Shown: positions 47,688 through 56,349, counted from the first letter of the stretch. The stretch is DNA of 64,000 bases from Algibacter pacificus (GCF_008033385.1 NZ_VOGY01000007.1:62001-126000), one strand, 5' to 3'. Translations and numbers: made by a program. The notes: a model not told the origin generated them from the letters alone.

Positions 47688-48065
47688 TTACTCATTATTA
47701 TTGTCATCTTGATCATCTTTATGATCGTCAATAACATCAATATCTCTATAACGACAACACGGGTGCAAAGAAGCATAGGCTTCATCTGTGGCTTTAAGCC
47801 CCATAGTGTCATGACCAACCGCTAAAACACTAGACTTAATAGAATCTAGATTAGTTTTTCGCGCATCATAAATTAAACTTAACTCATGGGTTTTTACACT
47901 CCACACTGCCGATTTAACGCCCTTGGTTCTAATGGCACCTTTTTCTATTCTCGCTTTGCACATGGCACAAACCCCATCCACTTCAATAGTTGCTCTTTCA
48001 TTTTTATTCTGTGAAAAACTTAGTGTTGTGGTTAATAGTATTGCAATAATTAATAGTTTTTTCAT
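47688..48065 (-). CDS. Periplasmic heavy-metal-associated (HMA) domain protein
   Basis: The 125-residue protein has a signal peptide (cleavage after SFSQ, about residue 19). One HMA domain has the metal-binding motif GVCAMCKARIE (Cys33, Cys36). The C-terminal end adds a vicinal pair, Cys103-Cys104 (HPCCRY), and a tail rich in Asp, His and Asn. This suggests capture of a soft metal such as copper in the periplasm. It is the last gene of a four-gene minus-strand set, 24 bp after the TonB receptor. The metal is not determined. Confidence 0.88.
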   Translation of the reverse strand: MKKLLIIAILLTTTLSFSQNKNERATIEVDGVCAMCKARIEKGAIRTKGVKSAVWSVKTHELSLIYDARKTNLDSIKSSVLAVGHDTMGLKATDEAYASLHPCCRYRDIDVIDDHKDDQDDNNNE

Positions 48066-48089
48066 AATATATATTTTAAGTTGTTATTA

Positions 48090-50330
48090 TTAAATAATTT
48101 TAAATCGTAATCCCATATAGTAATTAGAACCAAAAATTGGTCCGTAAACAAAAGTGGAGTCGAAATTTGCTCCAAAAGGATCATCGGCCCCTAGAATAGG
48201 CTGGTCTTGCCTTACATTGGTAATATTTTCACCGCCTAAATACACTTCAAACTTAGGCGAAAACACATGAGTAACCTGCGCATTTAACGTGCCTATAGTT
48301 GGAGAATATTCGGGTAATTGATATTGAAACGGATTGGATGCTGTAGATGAAAAGCGTTGCTGACTTACCCAATTAAACGTGGCATCAAATTTCCAATGTG
48401 CATTGTTTATACCTTTTGCCACCGTTTCATAAGAAGCATTGGCGAAAAACCGGTTTTTAGGAACCAAAGGCTTCTCTAGTTTACCCGATTTATAATCGGT
48501 TTTAACATCATAAAATTTATATGCCAATCGTAAATCGAACAGATTAAATGGATTGTAATTTAGTTCTGCTTGAAAACTATTCGCATAACTTTTACCTTCT
48601 AAATTATAAAAACTAATGTCTTGCGGATTTTCATAATCGACCACCACTTGATTTTTAAAATCTGTTTTATAATAATCGAAAGTCACATCGGCTTTTCTTC
48701 CAAATAAATTAAAACCTTGAAGATAGGACACGCCGTAATTCCATGCAATTTCAGGATCTAAACCATAAATATTTCCACCCGTATTCAAAATATTAATAGA
48801 TCTTGAGGTTGCAAACATTTGCTGGTTTTCGGTAAAAATATTAGCACTTCTTTTTCCGCGTCCAAAAGACGCTCGAATAGCCGATTTTTCCCATGGCGTA
48901 TAACGCGCATGTACCCGCGGTGTAACAAAATTACCCAATAAATTATGATGATCTACTCGCAGTCCTGCAGTAACATTCAATTTATCTAAATTATCAAAGT
49001 TGTATTCAAAAAAGGCACCAACCGAATGTTCTGTACGTCCATAATCCTCGAGGTTTACCATTTCATCATAATGATCGTAAGTATAGCTTACACCCGTTTT
49101 TACTTTATGGCGAGAATCACTAATTATACTGTTATAAATAGCATTGGCATACAGGCTATTGTGTGTAATATCATATTGGTTTAATCCAAAATAAGAATCC
49201 TGAACATGGTGACTAAAAGCCGTTTGCACACCAATACTTTGATAAGGAATTTCTGGATTGACATAACCTAGTTTTGATGAAATTTCATAACGCTTCGTAT
49301 CAATTTCACTACCCCAAGCATTTTCAGTTAACTTATCTGTTTCTGGGTCAAAATCCAATTCACCCATTTGTTTTTCATCGTTTAAAACCTTCAAATTAAT
49401 AAAACTAACCCATCCTTTTTCTAAATTAGTATACTGCCAACGGTTCATCAGATTTATTTGACTATACAATGGCATATCCAAAAAATTATCATGGTTAACA
49501 TCGTGTCGTTGATTGTGCGCATTACCATGCAAATACAAACCAGTGCTCCATTTATTAGATACTTTAGTATTCAAATGTGTGTTTAACTCAAAACGTCCAG
49601 CCACATTCCCAAAGAGATTAACAAACAACTTATTATCGGTTGTTGGTTTTACTAATTCCGTATTAATCTGTCCGGCAATACTTTCATAACCATTCACCAC
49701 CGAGCCAGCGCCTTTGGTTATTTGAATACTTTCAACCCAAGTACCAGGAATAAAACTCAATCCAAAAGCTTGCGATGCCCCCCGAATAGACGGGATATTT
49801 TCGGTGGCTATTAAAATATACGGACTTGTAAGGCCCAGCATTTTTATTTGTCGCGTACCCGAAACGGCATCGGCAAAATTAACATCAATAGAGGGATTGG
49901 TTTCAAAACTTTCGGCTAAATTACAGCAGGCCGCTTTTAAAAGTTCGCCACTGCTAACCGTAAAAACATTCTGAGATTGCATATAGGATTTTGAGGTGGC
50001 CTGTTTTCTAGACGTGAGCGTAACAGCATCCAAATCACTCGTTGGACGTAACCAATGTTTTATAGCCTTAGCAGAATTTACGGTTATCGTATCGGTTTTA
50101 AAACCTACGTAACTCACAATTAATTTTTTATAATTAGCCTCATAAGGCAGGCTAAATTTACCATCCATATCGGTAACCGCACCAATACTCGTGTCTAGCC
50201 AATATACGTTTGCACCGGCTAAAGCAAGCGATTTGTTATTCTCATTAGCTTCCAAAATAGTCCCTGTTATTTTCTTTTGAGAAAACAGCACTAACGGAAA
50301 GCATAACATAATATATAGTATATGTTTCAT
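48090..50330 (-). CDS. TonB-dependent receptor with an N-terminal carboxypeptidase-like domain
   Basis: The 746-residue protein has a signal peptide (ending VLFSQ), a CarboxypepD-like domain (about 20-95; SLALAGANVYWLDTSIGAVTDMDGKFSLPY), a plug (about 115-230; GTWVESIQITKGAGSVVNGYESIAGQI), and a 22-strand barrel. An unusual vicinal cysteine pair, Cys135-Cys136, sits at the start of the plug (LKAACCNLAESF). Its neighbours are HMA-type proteins, so it may import a metal or metal complex across the outer membrane. That role is inferred from context. Confidence 0.9.
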   Translation of the reverse strand: MKHILYIMLCFPLVLFSQKKITGTILEANENNKSLALAGANVYWLDTSIGAVTDMDGKFSLPYEANYKKLIVSYVGFKTDTITVNSAKAIKHWLRPTSDLDAVTLTSRKQATSKSYMQSQNVFTVSSGELLKAACCNLAESFETNPSIDVNFADAVSGTRQIKMLGLTSPYILIATENIPSIRGASQAFGLSFIPGTWVESIQITKGAGSVVNGYESIAGQINTELVKPTTDNKLFVNLFGNVAGRFELNTHLNTKVSNKWSTGLYLHGNAHNQRHDVNHDNFLDMPLYSQINLMNRWQYTNLEKGWVSFINLKVLNDEKQMGELDFDPETDKLTENAWGSEIDTKRYEISSKLGYVNPEIPYQSIGVQTAFSHHVQDSYFGLNQYDITHNSLYANAIYNSIISDSRHKVKTGVSYTYDHYDEMVNLEDYGRTEHSVGAFFEYNFDNLDKLNVTAGLRVDHHNLLGNFVTPRVHARYTPWEKSAIRASFGRGKRSANIFTENQQMFATSRSINILNTGGNIYGLDPEIAWNYGVSYLQGFNLFGRKADVTFDYYKTDFKNQVVVDYENPQDISFYNLEGKSYANSFQAELNYNPFNLFDLRLAYKFYDVKTDYKSGKLEKPLVPKNRFFANASYETVAKGINNAHWKFDATFNWVSQQRFSSTASNPFQYQLPEYSPTIGTLNAQVTHVFSPKFEVYLGGENITNVRQDQPILGADDPFGANFDSTFVYGPIFGSNYYMGLRFKII

Positions 50331-50365
50331 ATTTATTTTATAGTAATTTGGAAAACAACCTGGCT

Positions 50366-51079
50366 TTAAGCAGACATTACTAACATCATAATAGCCATAA
50401 CAATCATAATGCTGTTTTCAATAAAAGTGGCTTTGGTCATTGGCAATTTTAAAGCCGTCCCCAAACAAGCACACTGAATAGATTTTTTATCTAAAAGCGT
50501 TTTTATTACGCCAATCGTGGTGATTCCTAAAATGATTAAAGTAATAATTAATGCCGCCGAAATCTCGATACGCATTAAAAACATAACACCCAAAACCACC
50601 TCGATAAAAGGATAAACCCAACCGTAAAAAGGAACTGCTTTTGCAAGCGGATCGTACATTTTAAAACTTTCCGGAAACCCTTTTAAATCTAGCAATTTAA
50701 AAAAGCTAAAGACCACATAAAATAGCCCCATAAAATCGAGCATAAATCCTGTACCATTCCAAGGCGAATAATTTAATAAAATAGCAGCAACAGTGATATA
50801 TCCAAAAATTAAGAACAGTGGAAACAGTTGTTTTAACTCAGATGTTTCTGAGGACATAACATTCTTTTCACCCGTCTCATTTTTAGTTATTGTGTATTTA
50901 TTAGACAGTGCTTTTTGAAACGTTTCTATTGAAATATGCTGTTCCATGTCGATTACAGCTTCCAATGTTTCTAGTGAAACCGTGGCCGTTTTAACCCATG
51001 GCATGGCATTCAATTTATCTTCTACCGATGTACGGCAGCCGTTGCAAGTCATGCCTGCAACTTTATAAGTATGTATCAT
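50366..51079 (-). CDS. HMA domain fused to a MauE/DoxX-like membrane protein
   Basis: Residues 1-66 form an HMA domain with GMTCNGC (Cys12, Cys15) and the usual babbab pattern. Residues 80-237 are a four-helix MauE/DoxX-like membrane unit with YPFIEVVLGVMFL and a further pair, Cys203-x-Cys205 (QCACLG), between helices 3 and 4. This joins a metal-binding head to a redox-associated membrane part. It could pass electrons or metal ions across the inner membrane. It has no signal peptide, so the HMA head would be cytoplasmic. It is 35 bp upstream of the receptor gene. Confidence 0.88.
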   Translation of the reverse strand: MIHTYKVAGMTCNGCRTSVEDKLNAMPWVKTATVSLETLEAVIDMEQHISIETFQKALSNKYTITKNETGEKNVMSSETSELKQLFPLFLIFGYITVAAILLNYSPWNGTGFMLDFMGLFYVVFSFFKLLDLKGFPESFKMYDPLAKAVPFYGWVYPFIEVVLGVMFLMRIEISAALIITLIILGITTIGVIKTLLDKKSIQCACLGTALKLPMTKATFIENSIMIVMAIMMLVMSA

Positions 51080-51155
51080 TTTTTGAAATGTATTTGAATA
51101 ATTTTAGAGCATGATGAAATCTACGCTTTCGCGGAAAAAACAAGGATCCTATTTA

Positions 51156-51545
51156 TCAAATAATGAAAACTTGGTCTAGTACCAGAATATCGGCAACCAA
51201 AAGAGGTGGAGCATAATCTTTATGCGGAACAACCTGTGTTTCTAACCCCTCAAAAAGATTAATAAATGTATAAGAAAATGCGGTGATAAACTGCTGTTGA
51301 ATAAAATCTAAATCGTCGAACGATGATACCTTTAAATCTTTCTGTCCTTTAACAACATCGACCTCATCTTTACAACAGGATTTTTTTTCGAGAACAACTC
51401 CCGAATCCTTGCCACATTTTTGAGCTTCGGAAAACAAAGACACATCAACTAAAACATCTCCACAAAAATGCTTTTCAATGGTAAAAGACACCGTTGAAAA
51501 CAGTACTAAAAATGTCATTAGTACAGAAAAACTTTTATGTAGCAT
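51156..51545 (-). CDS. HYC_CC_PP-family envelope protein
   Basis: The 129-residue protein has an N-terminal hydrophobic segment (signal or anchor, about 5-22). It shows the three family hallmarks: H-F-C at 26-28 (KHFCGD), C-C at 57-58 (KKSCCKDE), and P-P at 113-114 (YAPPLL). Cys44 is a further cysteine. The family's function is unknown; it commonly lies next to HMA and TonB-receptor genes in Flavobacteriia. The start is ATG 51545; a GTG four codons earlier is the alternative. It is the first gene of the four-gene set. Confidence 0.85.
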   Translation of the reverse strand: MLHKSFSVLMTFLVLFSTVSFTIEKHFCGDVLVDVSLFSEAQKCGKDSGVVLEKKSCCKDEVDVVKGQKDLKVSSFDDLDFIQQQFITAFSYTFINLFEGLETQVVPHKDYAPPLLVADILVLDQVFII

Positions 51546-51561
51546 TATTTTTATCACGCAA

Positions 51562-51569
51562 CAAAATTA
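51562..51569 (-). promoter_or_regulatory. Likely promoter -7 element for the cysteine-rich cluster
   Basis: On the minus strand TAATTTTG matches TAnnTTTG and lies 16 bp before the ATG of the HYC_CC_PP gene. A -33 element is not clear. Confidence 0.5.
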
Positions 51570-51686
51570 CAAAAAACAATAGTTCCTTTTACCAGTTTCA
51601 CTTTCTTTAACATTTACAAACGCTATTTTTAGATTATTTTAAAGAATGAATTATAAAACACCACACATTTAAGACGGCTTTTTTTA

Positions 51687-51694
51687 TACCTTTG
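51687..51694 (+). promoter_or_regulatory. Promoter -7 element abutting the rlmB start codon
   Basis: TACCTTTG matches TAnnTTTG and ends 4 bp before the rlmB ATG. Transcription would start at or almost at the ATG, implying a leaderless or near-leaderless message. Confidence 0.5.
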
Positions 51695-51698
51695 CAGC

Positions 51699-52439
51699 AT
51701 GCAAGAACAAACACAAATTTTTGGTATTAGAGCCATTATAGAGGCCATTAACGCTAACGAAACTATTGATAAAGTATTCCTTCAAAAAGGATTGGATGGC
51801 GATTTATTTAATGAATTAGAATCTTTATTAAATAAAAAATCGGTTAACAAATCTTATGTTCCTGTAGAAAAACTGAATAGATTAACCAAAGGCAACCACC
51901 AAGGTGCCGTGGCGCAAATATCTCCCATTGAATTTCATGATATGGAAACTTTAATTGAAGAAGTTGTGCAATCGGGAAAAACACCTCTTTTTTTATTACT
52001 CGACCAGTTGAGTGATGTACGTAATTTTGGTGCTATTATCCGTACGGCAGAATGTACAGGGGTTAACGGAATAATCATTCAGAAAAAAGGTGGCGCTCCA
52101 GTAAATGGCGACACGATTAAAACCAGTGCTGGCGCGGTGTTTAAAATTCCCATTTGTAAAGTAGACCATATTAAAGATGCCGTGTTTTACATGCAAGCAT
52201 CGGATATAAAAGTGATTGCAGCAACCGAAAAAACAAACAATACCTTATACGATGTTTCTTTTGTGGAACCTTGCGCAATTATTATGGGATCGGAAGGTAG
52301 AGGGATTAATCCTTCCACGTTAAAAGTGGTTGATGCTAAAGCGAAACTCCCTTTATTGGGTGACATTGAATCGCTAAATGTTTCCGTGGCTTGTGGTGCT
52401 TTTTTATACGAAGCCGTAAGACAGCGCATGGCTAAATAG
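51699..52439 (+). CDS. rlmB: 23S rRNA (guanosine-2'-O)-methyltransferase RlmB
   Basis: The 246-residue TrmH-family enzyme carries an N-terminal substrate-binding domain (IFGIRAIIEAINANETIDKVF) and the SPOUT domain: motif 1 LLLDQLSDVRNFGAIIRTAE, motif 2 AIIMGSEGRGIN, motif 3 LNVSVACGAFLYEAV. RlmB methylates a conserved G in the 23S rRNA peptidyltransferase region. The stop is followed without a gap by a 7-bp tandem repeat. Confidence 0.9.
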   Translation: MQEQTQIFGIRAIIEAINANETIDKVFLQKGLDGDLFNELESLLNKKSVNKSYVPVEKLNRLTKGNHQGAVAQISPIEFHDMETLIEEVVQSGKTPLFLLLDQLSDVRNFGAIIRTAECTGVNGIIIQKKGGAPVNGDTIKTSAGAVFKIPICKVDHIKDAVFYMQASDIKVIAATEKTNNTLYDVSFVEPCAIIMGSEGRGINPSTLKVVDAKAKLPLLGDIESLNVSVACGAFLYEAVRQRMAK

Positions 52440-52502
52440 TTGTTGGTTGTTGGTTGTTGGTTGTTGGTTGTTGGTTGTTGGTTGTTGGTTGTTGGTTGTT
52501 GG
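52440..52502. repeat. 7-bp tandem repeat (TTGTTGG) x 9
   Basis: Nine perfect head-to-tail copies of TTGTTGG occupy 63 bp, starting on the base after the rlmB stop codon. It lies between rlmB and the convergent rhomboid gene. Confidence 0.95.
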
Positions 52503-52565
52503 AAAATAACCAATTCATTCTGAAAGCAAAAACAACTTATTAAAAACTTCCAAACCAAACACGGC

Positions 52566-52628
52566 AACTGCGACTGTGACTGCGACTGCGACTGCGACTG
52601 CGACTGAGACTGCGACTGCGACTGCGAC
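52566..52628. repeat. 6-bp tandem repeat (GACTGC) x about 10
   Basis: Ten near-perfect copies of GACTGC plus a partial GAC follow head to tail. Three copies vary (AACTGC, GACTGT, GACTGA). It lies 63 bp after the 7-bp repeat and 29 bp past the rhomboid stop. Confidence 0.95.
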
Positions 52629-52657
52629 AAAATCAAAAAATCAACCTAAGCCACCAA

Positions 52658-53395
52658 TTACTCCTCTTTATTTTCTTTAAAAATATACTTAACAGAAAGC
52701 GGCTTTGGCTCCTCCTCTATTTCTAGTGCTTCTTGAGTTTCAATAAAATTTCCATGTTCGTCAAAGTGCTGTAAAAAAGGATCGTTTTCTTCGTTATAAT
52801 TTTCCTGCTCCCAAGCATATCCTTTTGGTTTTGCGATTTCTTTTTTAAAAACAAGTGCAAATACTAAACCTGTAATTAAACCCGAAAGATGCCCTTCCCA
52901 TGAAATGCCTTCTTCTATGGGGAAGGTGTACCAAATCATGCTTCCGTACAGAAAAATGACTAAAAGTGATAAAGCTATTAAGCGATAGTGTTTGGCAAAA
53001 ATCCCTTTAAAAAAAGTAAAACTGAATAAGACATAAATAAGTCCGCTAGCCCCAATATGATAAGATGGCCGTCCAATACACCAGGTTAAAAACCCCGACA
53101 TTAAAACACCTAAAAACAAAACACGCCAAGCAATAGGGCGGTAAAAATAAAACAAGGCTGTAGAAAGCACAAAAAGCGGTATGGTATTATGATAAATATG
53201 CTCAATATTACCGTGTAAAAACGGACTAAAAACAATGCCACGGAGTCCTTTAAAGGTTTGTGGATAAATGCCGTATTTACTTAGGTTAAAGCCAAAACGA
53301 ACTTCGAACCAAAAGACGAGCCAAATGCTAAGCACGAAAAACACCGGATATGCAATGACTCCCGGTGAGAATTTAAAATGTTCGTGCTGTTTCAT
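52658..53395 (-). CDS. Rhomboid-family intramembrane serine protease
   Basis: The 245-residue membrane protein has about six helices. The catalytic Ser117 lies in HIGASGLIYV, the catalytic His169 in WEGHLSGLITG, and the first conserved element HGNIEHIYHN near 61-70. The last about 60 residues form an acidic cytoplasmic tail (NYNEENDPFLQHFDE, EALEIEEEPK). Rhomboids cleave transmembrane proteins inside the bilayer; the substrate is unknown. It is alone, with a dispersed repeat upstream. Confidence 0.93.
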   Translation of the reverse strand: MKQHEHFKFSPGVIAYPVFFVLSIWLVFWFEVRFGFNLSKYGIYPQTFKGLRGIVFSPFLHGNIEHIYHNTIPLFVLSTALFYFYRPIAWRVLFLGVLMSGFLTWCIGRPSYHIGASGLIYVLFSFTFFKGIFAKHYRLIALSLLVIFLYGSMIWYTFPIEEGISWEGHLSGLITGLVFALVFKKEIAKPKGYAWEQENYNEENDPFLQHFDEHGNFIETQEALEIEEEPKPLSVKYIFKENKEE

Positions 53396-53454
53396 AATGA
53401 TGAATATAGCAAATAATTAACCAACTTAGGGTGATGTGCTAAATTGGCAGATTA

Positions 53455-53549
53455 ACCCCGCGTGAGGGATTGAACGGCCTGTTTGAGCTCCCGACCTTAG
53501 GAGGAGCGAGTAGTGAAAGCCGGACCCTTTTAGGGGCACGCCCAAAAAA
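53455..53549 (-). repeat. Dispersed intergenic element, copy 4 (inverted)
   Basis: On the minus strand it reads from TTTTTTGGGCGTGCCCC through AGGGTCCGGCTTTC to TTCAATCCCTCACGCGG. Both ends match copies 1-3. The GCCCCT-AAA-AGGGT hairpin replaces the ACCC/GGGT stem of copies 1 and 2 with different bases. It lies between the divergent rhomboid and rarA genes. Confidence 0.7.
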
Positions 53550-53609
53550 TGTAAAAATAGACTATTGAAGTATTCTAATTTCACGGGAATTTACTTTAAT
53601 TTTACAGTT

Positions 53610-54887
53610 ATGAACGCACCTTTAGCAGAACGATTACGCCCACAGACCTTAACGGATTATGTTAGTCAAGCCCATTTGGTGGGGAAAAACGGCGCCTTAA
53701 CGCAACATTTAAAAGTAGGATTAATTCCGTCGATGTTATTTTGGGGTCCTCCGGGAACTGGAAAAACGACCTTGGCAAACATTATTGCAACGGAATCTGG
53801 ACGGCCATTTTATACGCTAAGTGCTATAAATTCGGGTGTTAAGGATATTCGGGAGGTGATTGATAAAGCCAAACAAAGCGGCGGATTGTTTACCACGAAA
53901 AACCCCATATTGTTTATTGATGAAATCCATAGATTTAGTAAATCGCAACAAGATTCGTTGTTGCAAGCGGTTGAAAAAGGTTGGATTACATTGATTGGCG
54001 CTACAACCGAAAACCCAAGTTTTGAGGTGATTCCCGCGCTTTTATCGCGTTGCCAAGTGTATATTTTAAATGCTTTTGATAAAAAAGATTTAGAAACTTT
54101 GCTGAACCGCGCGATTGAAAAAGACGCCTTGTTATCGAAAAAACATATTATTTTAAAAGAAACCTCGGCATTACTGCGTATTTCGGGTGGCGACGGACGT
54201 AAACTGCTGAACATTTTTGAGCTGTTTATAAATAGTTTTGATACCGATACGATTACGGTTACCAATGAAGTCGTTTTGGACAGAATACAAAACAACACGG
54301 CGCGCTATGATAAAACGGGCGAGCAGCATTACGATATTATTTCGGCGTTTATAAAATCGATTCGTGGTAGCGATCCTAACGGCGCTGTGTATTGGTTAGC
54401 GCGCATGATTGAAGGTGGCGAGGATGTAAAATTTATTGCGAGACGTTTGCTTATTTCGGCTTCGGAAGATATTGGAAATGCCAACCCAACGGCCTTGGTT
54501 ATTGCTAATAACACCTTTCAGGCAGTGAGTACCATTGGATATCCAGAATCGCGTATTATACTTAGCCAATGTGCAACATATTTGGCCTGTTCTCCTAAAA
54601 GCAATGCGGCTTATATGGCTATTGGTAAAGCCCAACAATTGGTTAAACAAACAGGCGATTTAGGAGTTCCGCTAGAGCTTAGGAATGCACCAACCAAACT
54701 GATGAAAGAATTGGGTTATGGTGATAATTATAAATACGCACATAACTACAAAAATAATTTTGCCGAGCAAGAATTCTTGCCTAAAGACATTGAAAACACC
54801 ACGTTTTACGAACCTGGAGATAATGCGCGAGAAAATGCACACCGCGATTTTTTAAAACAACGCTGGAAGGATAAATACGGCTATTAA
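53610..54887 (+). CDS. rarA: Replication-associated recombination protein A (MgsA/RarA)
   Basis: The 425-residue AAA+ ATPase has Walker A GPPGTGKT (46-53), Walker B LFIDEIHRF (about 105-113), and sensor motif GATTENPSFEV. The C-terminal RarA tetramerisation domain has DPNGAVYWLARMIEGGED and YLACSPKSNAAYMAIGKA. It acts at stalled replication forks. The ATG at 53610 gives the family N-terminus MNAPLAERLRP; the upstream TTG at 53565 is rejected. Confidence 0.95.
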   Translation: MNAPLAERLRPQTLTDYVSQAHLVGKNGALTQHLKVGLIPSMLFWGPPGTGKTTLANIIATESGRPFYTLSAINSGVKDIREVIDKAKQSGGLFTTKNPILFIDEIHRFSKSQQDSLLQAVEKGWITLIGATTENPSFEVIPALLSRCQVYILNAFDKKDLETLLNRAIEKDALLSKKHIILKETSALLRISGGDGRKLLNIFELFINSFDTDTITVTNEVVLDRIQNNTARYDKTGEQHYDIISAFIKSIRGSDPNGAVYWLARMIEGGEDVKFIARRLLISASEDIGNANPTALVIANNTFQAVSTIGYPESRIILSQCATYLACSPKSNAAYMAIGKAQQLVKQTGDLGVPLELRNAPTKLMKELGYGDNYKYAHNYKNNFAEQEFLPKDIENTTFYEPGDNARENAHRDFLKQRWKDKYGY

Positions 54888-54952
54888 AAACACACAACAC
54901 GTTAAAAATTAAGACAATAAAAACTAATATTTTATTCTATTTGAATATTTTG

Positions 54953-54960
54953 TATGTTTG
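54953..54960 (+). promoter_or_regulatory. Likely promoter -7 element for the DUF5723 gene
   Basis: TATGTTTG matches TAnnTTTG, with TTTA 18 bp upstream (54931-54934) as a 3-of-4 match for the -33 box. It lies 33 bp before the start codon. Confidence 0.5.
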
Positions 54961-54993
54961 ACCCGCTATTAATTATTCATACAAATATAAAAT

Positions 54994-56349
54994 ATGATAA
55001 ACTTAAAAAAACTAACCTTAGCTATGCTATGCATAGCGGGTTACACCAACTTACAAGCGCAAAGCTATGTAGGTTTTGATGTTGATAATTATGCGGGTGT
55101 GCATGGTTTAATCTCTAACCCATCGAATGTTGTGGACTCCCGACTTAAAACCGATGTTAATTTATTTTCCGCGAGTGCTTTTGGTGGGAGTGATTATTTT
55201 GGCATTAGTTTAAGTGATGCCGTAAATTCGGACGAAGGCTTCGATTTTGATACAAGTGCTGAAAAATACCCAACAAATGCTAACAATTTCTTTTTGAATG
55301 TTGACATTTTAGGCCCCTCTTTTATGTTTAACCTAACGCCAAAAAACAGTATTGGTTTTGTAAGCCGTGTACGTGCTTTTATGAACATTAACAATATTAA
55401 CGGTGAACTTTATGAAACGGTTGCTGATGATTTTGAAAATACTGATGCTTTTGATTTCGATTTACAAAACCTATCTGGAACCATCCATGCTTGGGCTGAA
55501 GTTGGTTTAGTTTACGGACGTGTTTTAGTGGATAACGAAAAAAGCTTTTTAAAAGGTGGTGTAACTTTAAAATACCTACAAGGTGCCGGAAGTTTATTTT
55601 TAAGTAGCCCTGGATTAAAAGGAAGATATGACAGTAATGTCGAGAAAGACCTAACCACCAGCGGTAACTTAAATTATGGCACCACTCAAGATTTCGATAA
55701 CGATGATATTAGTCTTGATAATTTAGGTTCTGGTTTTGGTGCCGATATTGGATTTACTTACGAGTTTAGAGGTAACGATTATACCGATCAAGATTTTGAA
55801 ACCTTAAAAGATAAAAACAAATACAAGTTAAAAATTGGAGCTTCTATTACCGATATTGGGTCAATAAGTTATGATGAAACGACTGTAAGCACTTATGATT
55901 TAGGAACTGCCGATGCTCCAAAAAGCGTGGATACCGATAATGCAGACAATGATACAGAACAGTTTTTAAAAGACAAATACGATGCAACTGACAAAGTTAT
56001 CGATCAAGAAATCAAACTTCCAACGGCATTACATTTATTGGTAGATTACCACATTAAAAGTAAGTTGTACGTGAGTTTACAAGGGAATTTCTCTTTAATA
56101 GATTCCAGTAAAGCGAATGCTAATACTATTATTAATGCCGTAACAGTGGCACCACGTTTAGAAACCAAATGGTTTAGCGTGTACTCGCCAATAAGCATGA
56201 GAAAATATGATGAATTTGCTTGGGGTGCTGGTTTACGTTTAGGTCCATTAATGGTTGGATCTGGATCGGTATTATCGAATTTAGTATCGGGGAGTACTGC
56301 AAAATCTACAGATGTTTTTGTCGGTTTAAAAATCCCTATTTACCAATAA
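54994..56349 (+). CDS. DUF5723 outer membrane protein
   Basis: The 451-residue protein has a signal peptide (ending NLQAQ, about residue 23) and an N-terminal GLISNPSNVVDSRLKTDVNLFSA-type segment, as in the DUF5723 family. A run of amphipathic beta strands follows (GGVTLKYLQGAG, FGADIGFTYEF, WGAGLRLGPLMVGSG). It is expected to be an outer-membrane barrel related to the FadL/PorV type. Aspartate-rich loops (about 240-330) suggest calcium binding or surface exposure. The function is unknown. It is convergent with a second DUF5723 gene cluster. Confidence 0.85.
   Translation: MINLKKLTLAMLCIAGYTNLQAQSYVGFDVDNYAGVHGLISNPSNVVDSRLKTDVNLFSASAFGGSDYFGISLSDAVNSDEGFDFDTSAEKYPTNANNFFLNVDILGPSFMFNLTPKNSIGFVSRVRAFMNINNINGELYETVADDFENTDAFDFDLQNLSGTIHAWAEVGLVYGRVLVDNEKSFLKGGVTLKYLQGAGSLFLSSPGLKGRYDSNVEKDLTTSGNLNYGTTQDFDNDDISLDNLGSGFGADIGFTYEFRGNDYTDQDFETLKDKNKYKLKIGASITDIGSISYDETTVSTYDLGTADAPKSVDTDNADNDTEQFLKDKYDATDKVIDQEIKLPTALHLLVDYHIKSKLYVSLQGNFSLIDSSKANANTIINAVTVAPRLETKWFSVYSPISMRKYDEFAWGAGLRLGPLMVGSGSVLSNLVSGSTAKSTDVFVGLKIPIYQ

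Noticed and set aside
52440-52628. Possible CRISPR array
   Set aside because: The units are 6 and 7 bp, directly head to tail, without spacers, and no cas genes are near.
52187-52636. A minus-strand open frame of 149 codons with Ser-Gln and QQPTTNN repeats
   Set aside because: It is produced by reading the two microsatellites and the antisense of rlmB; the protein has no other features.
53565-53609. TTG start upstream of rarA
   Set aside because: The ATG at 53610 gives the family N-terminus; the added 15 residues are unlike any RarA start.
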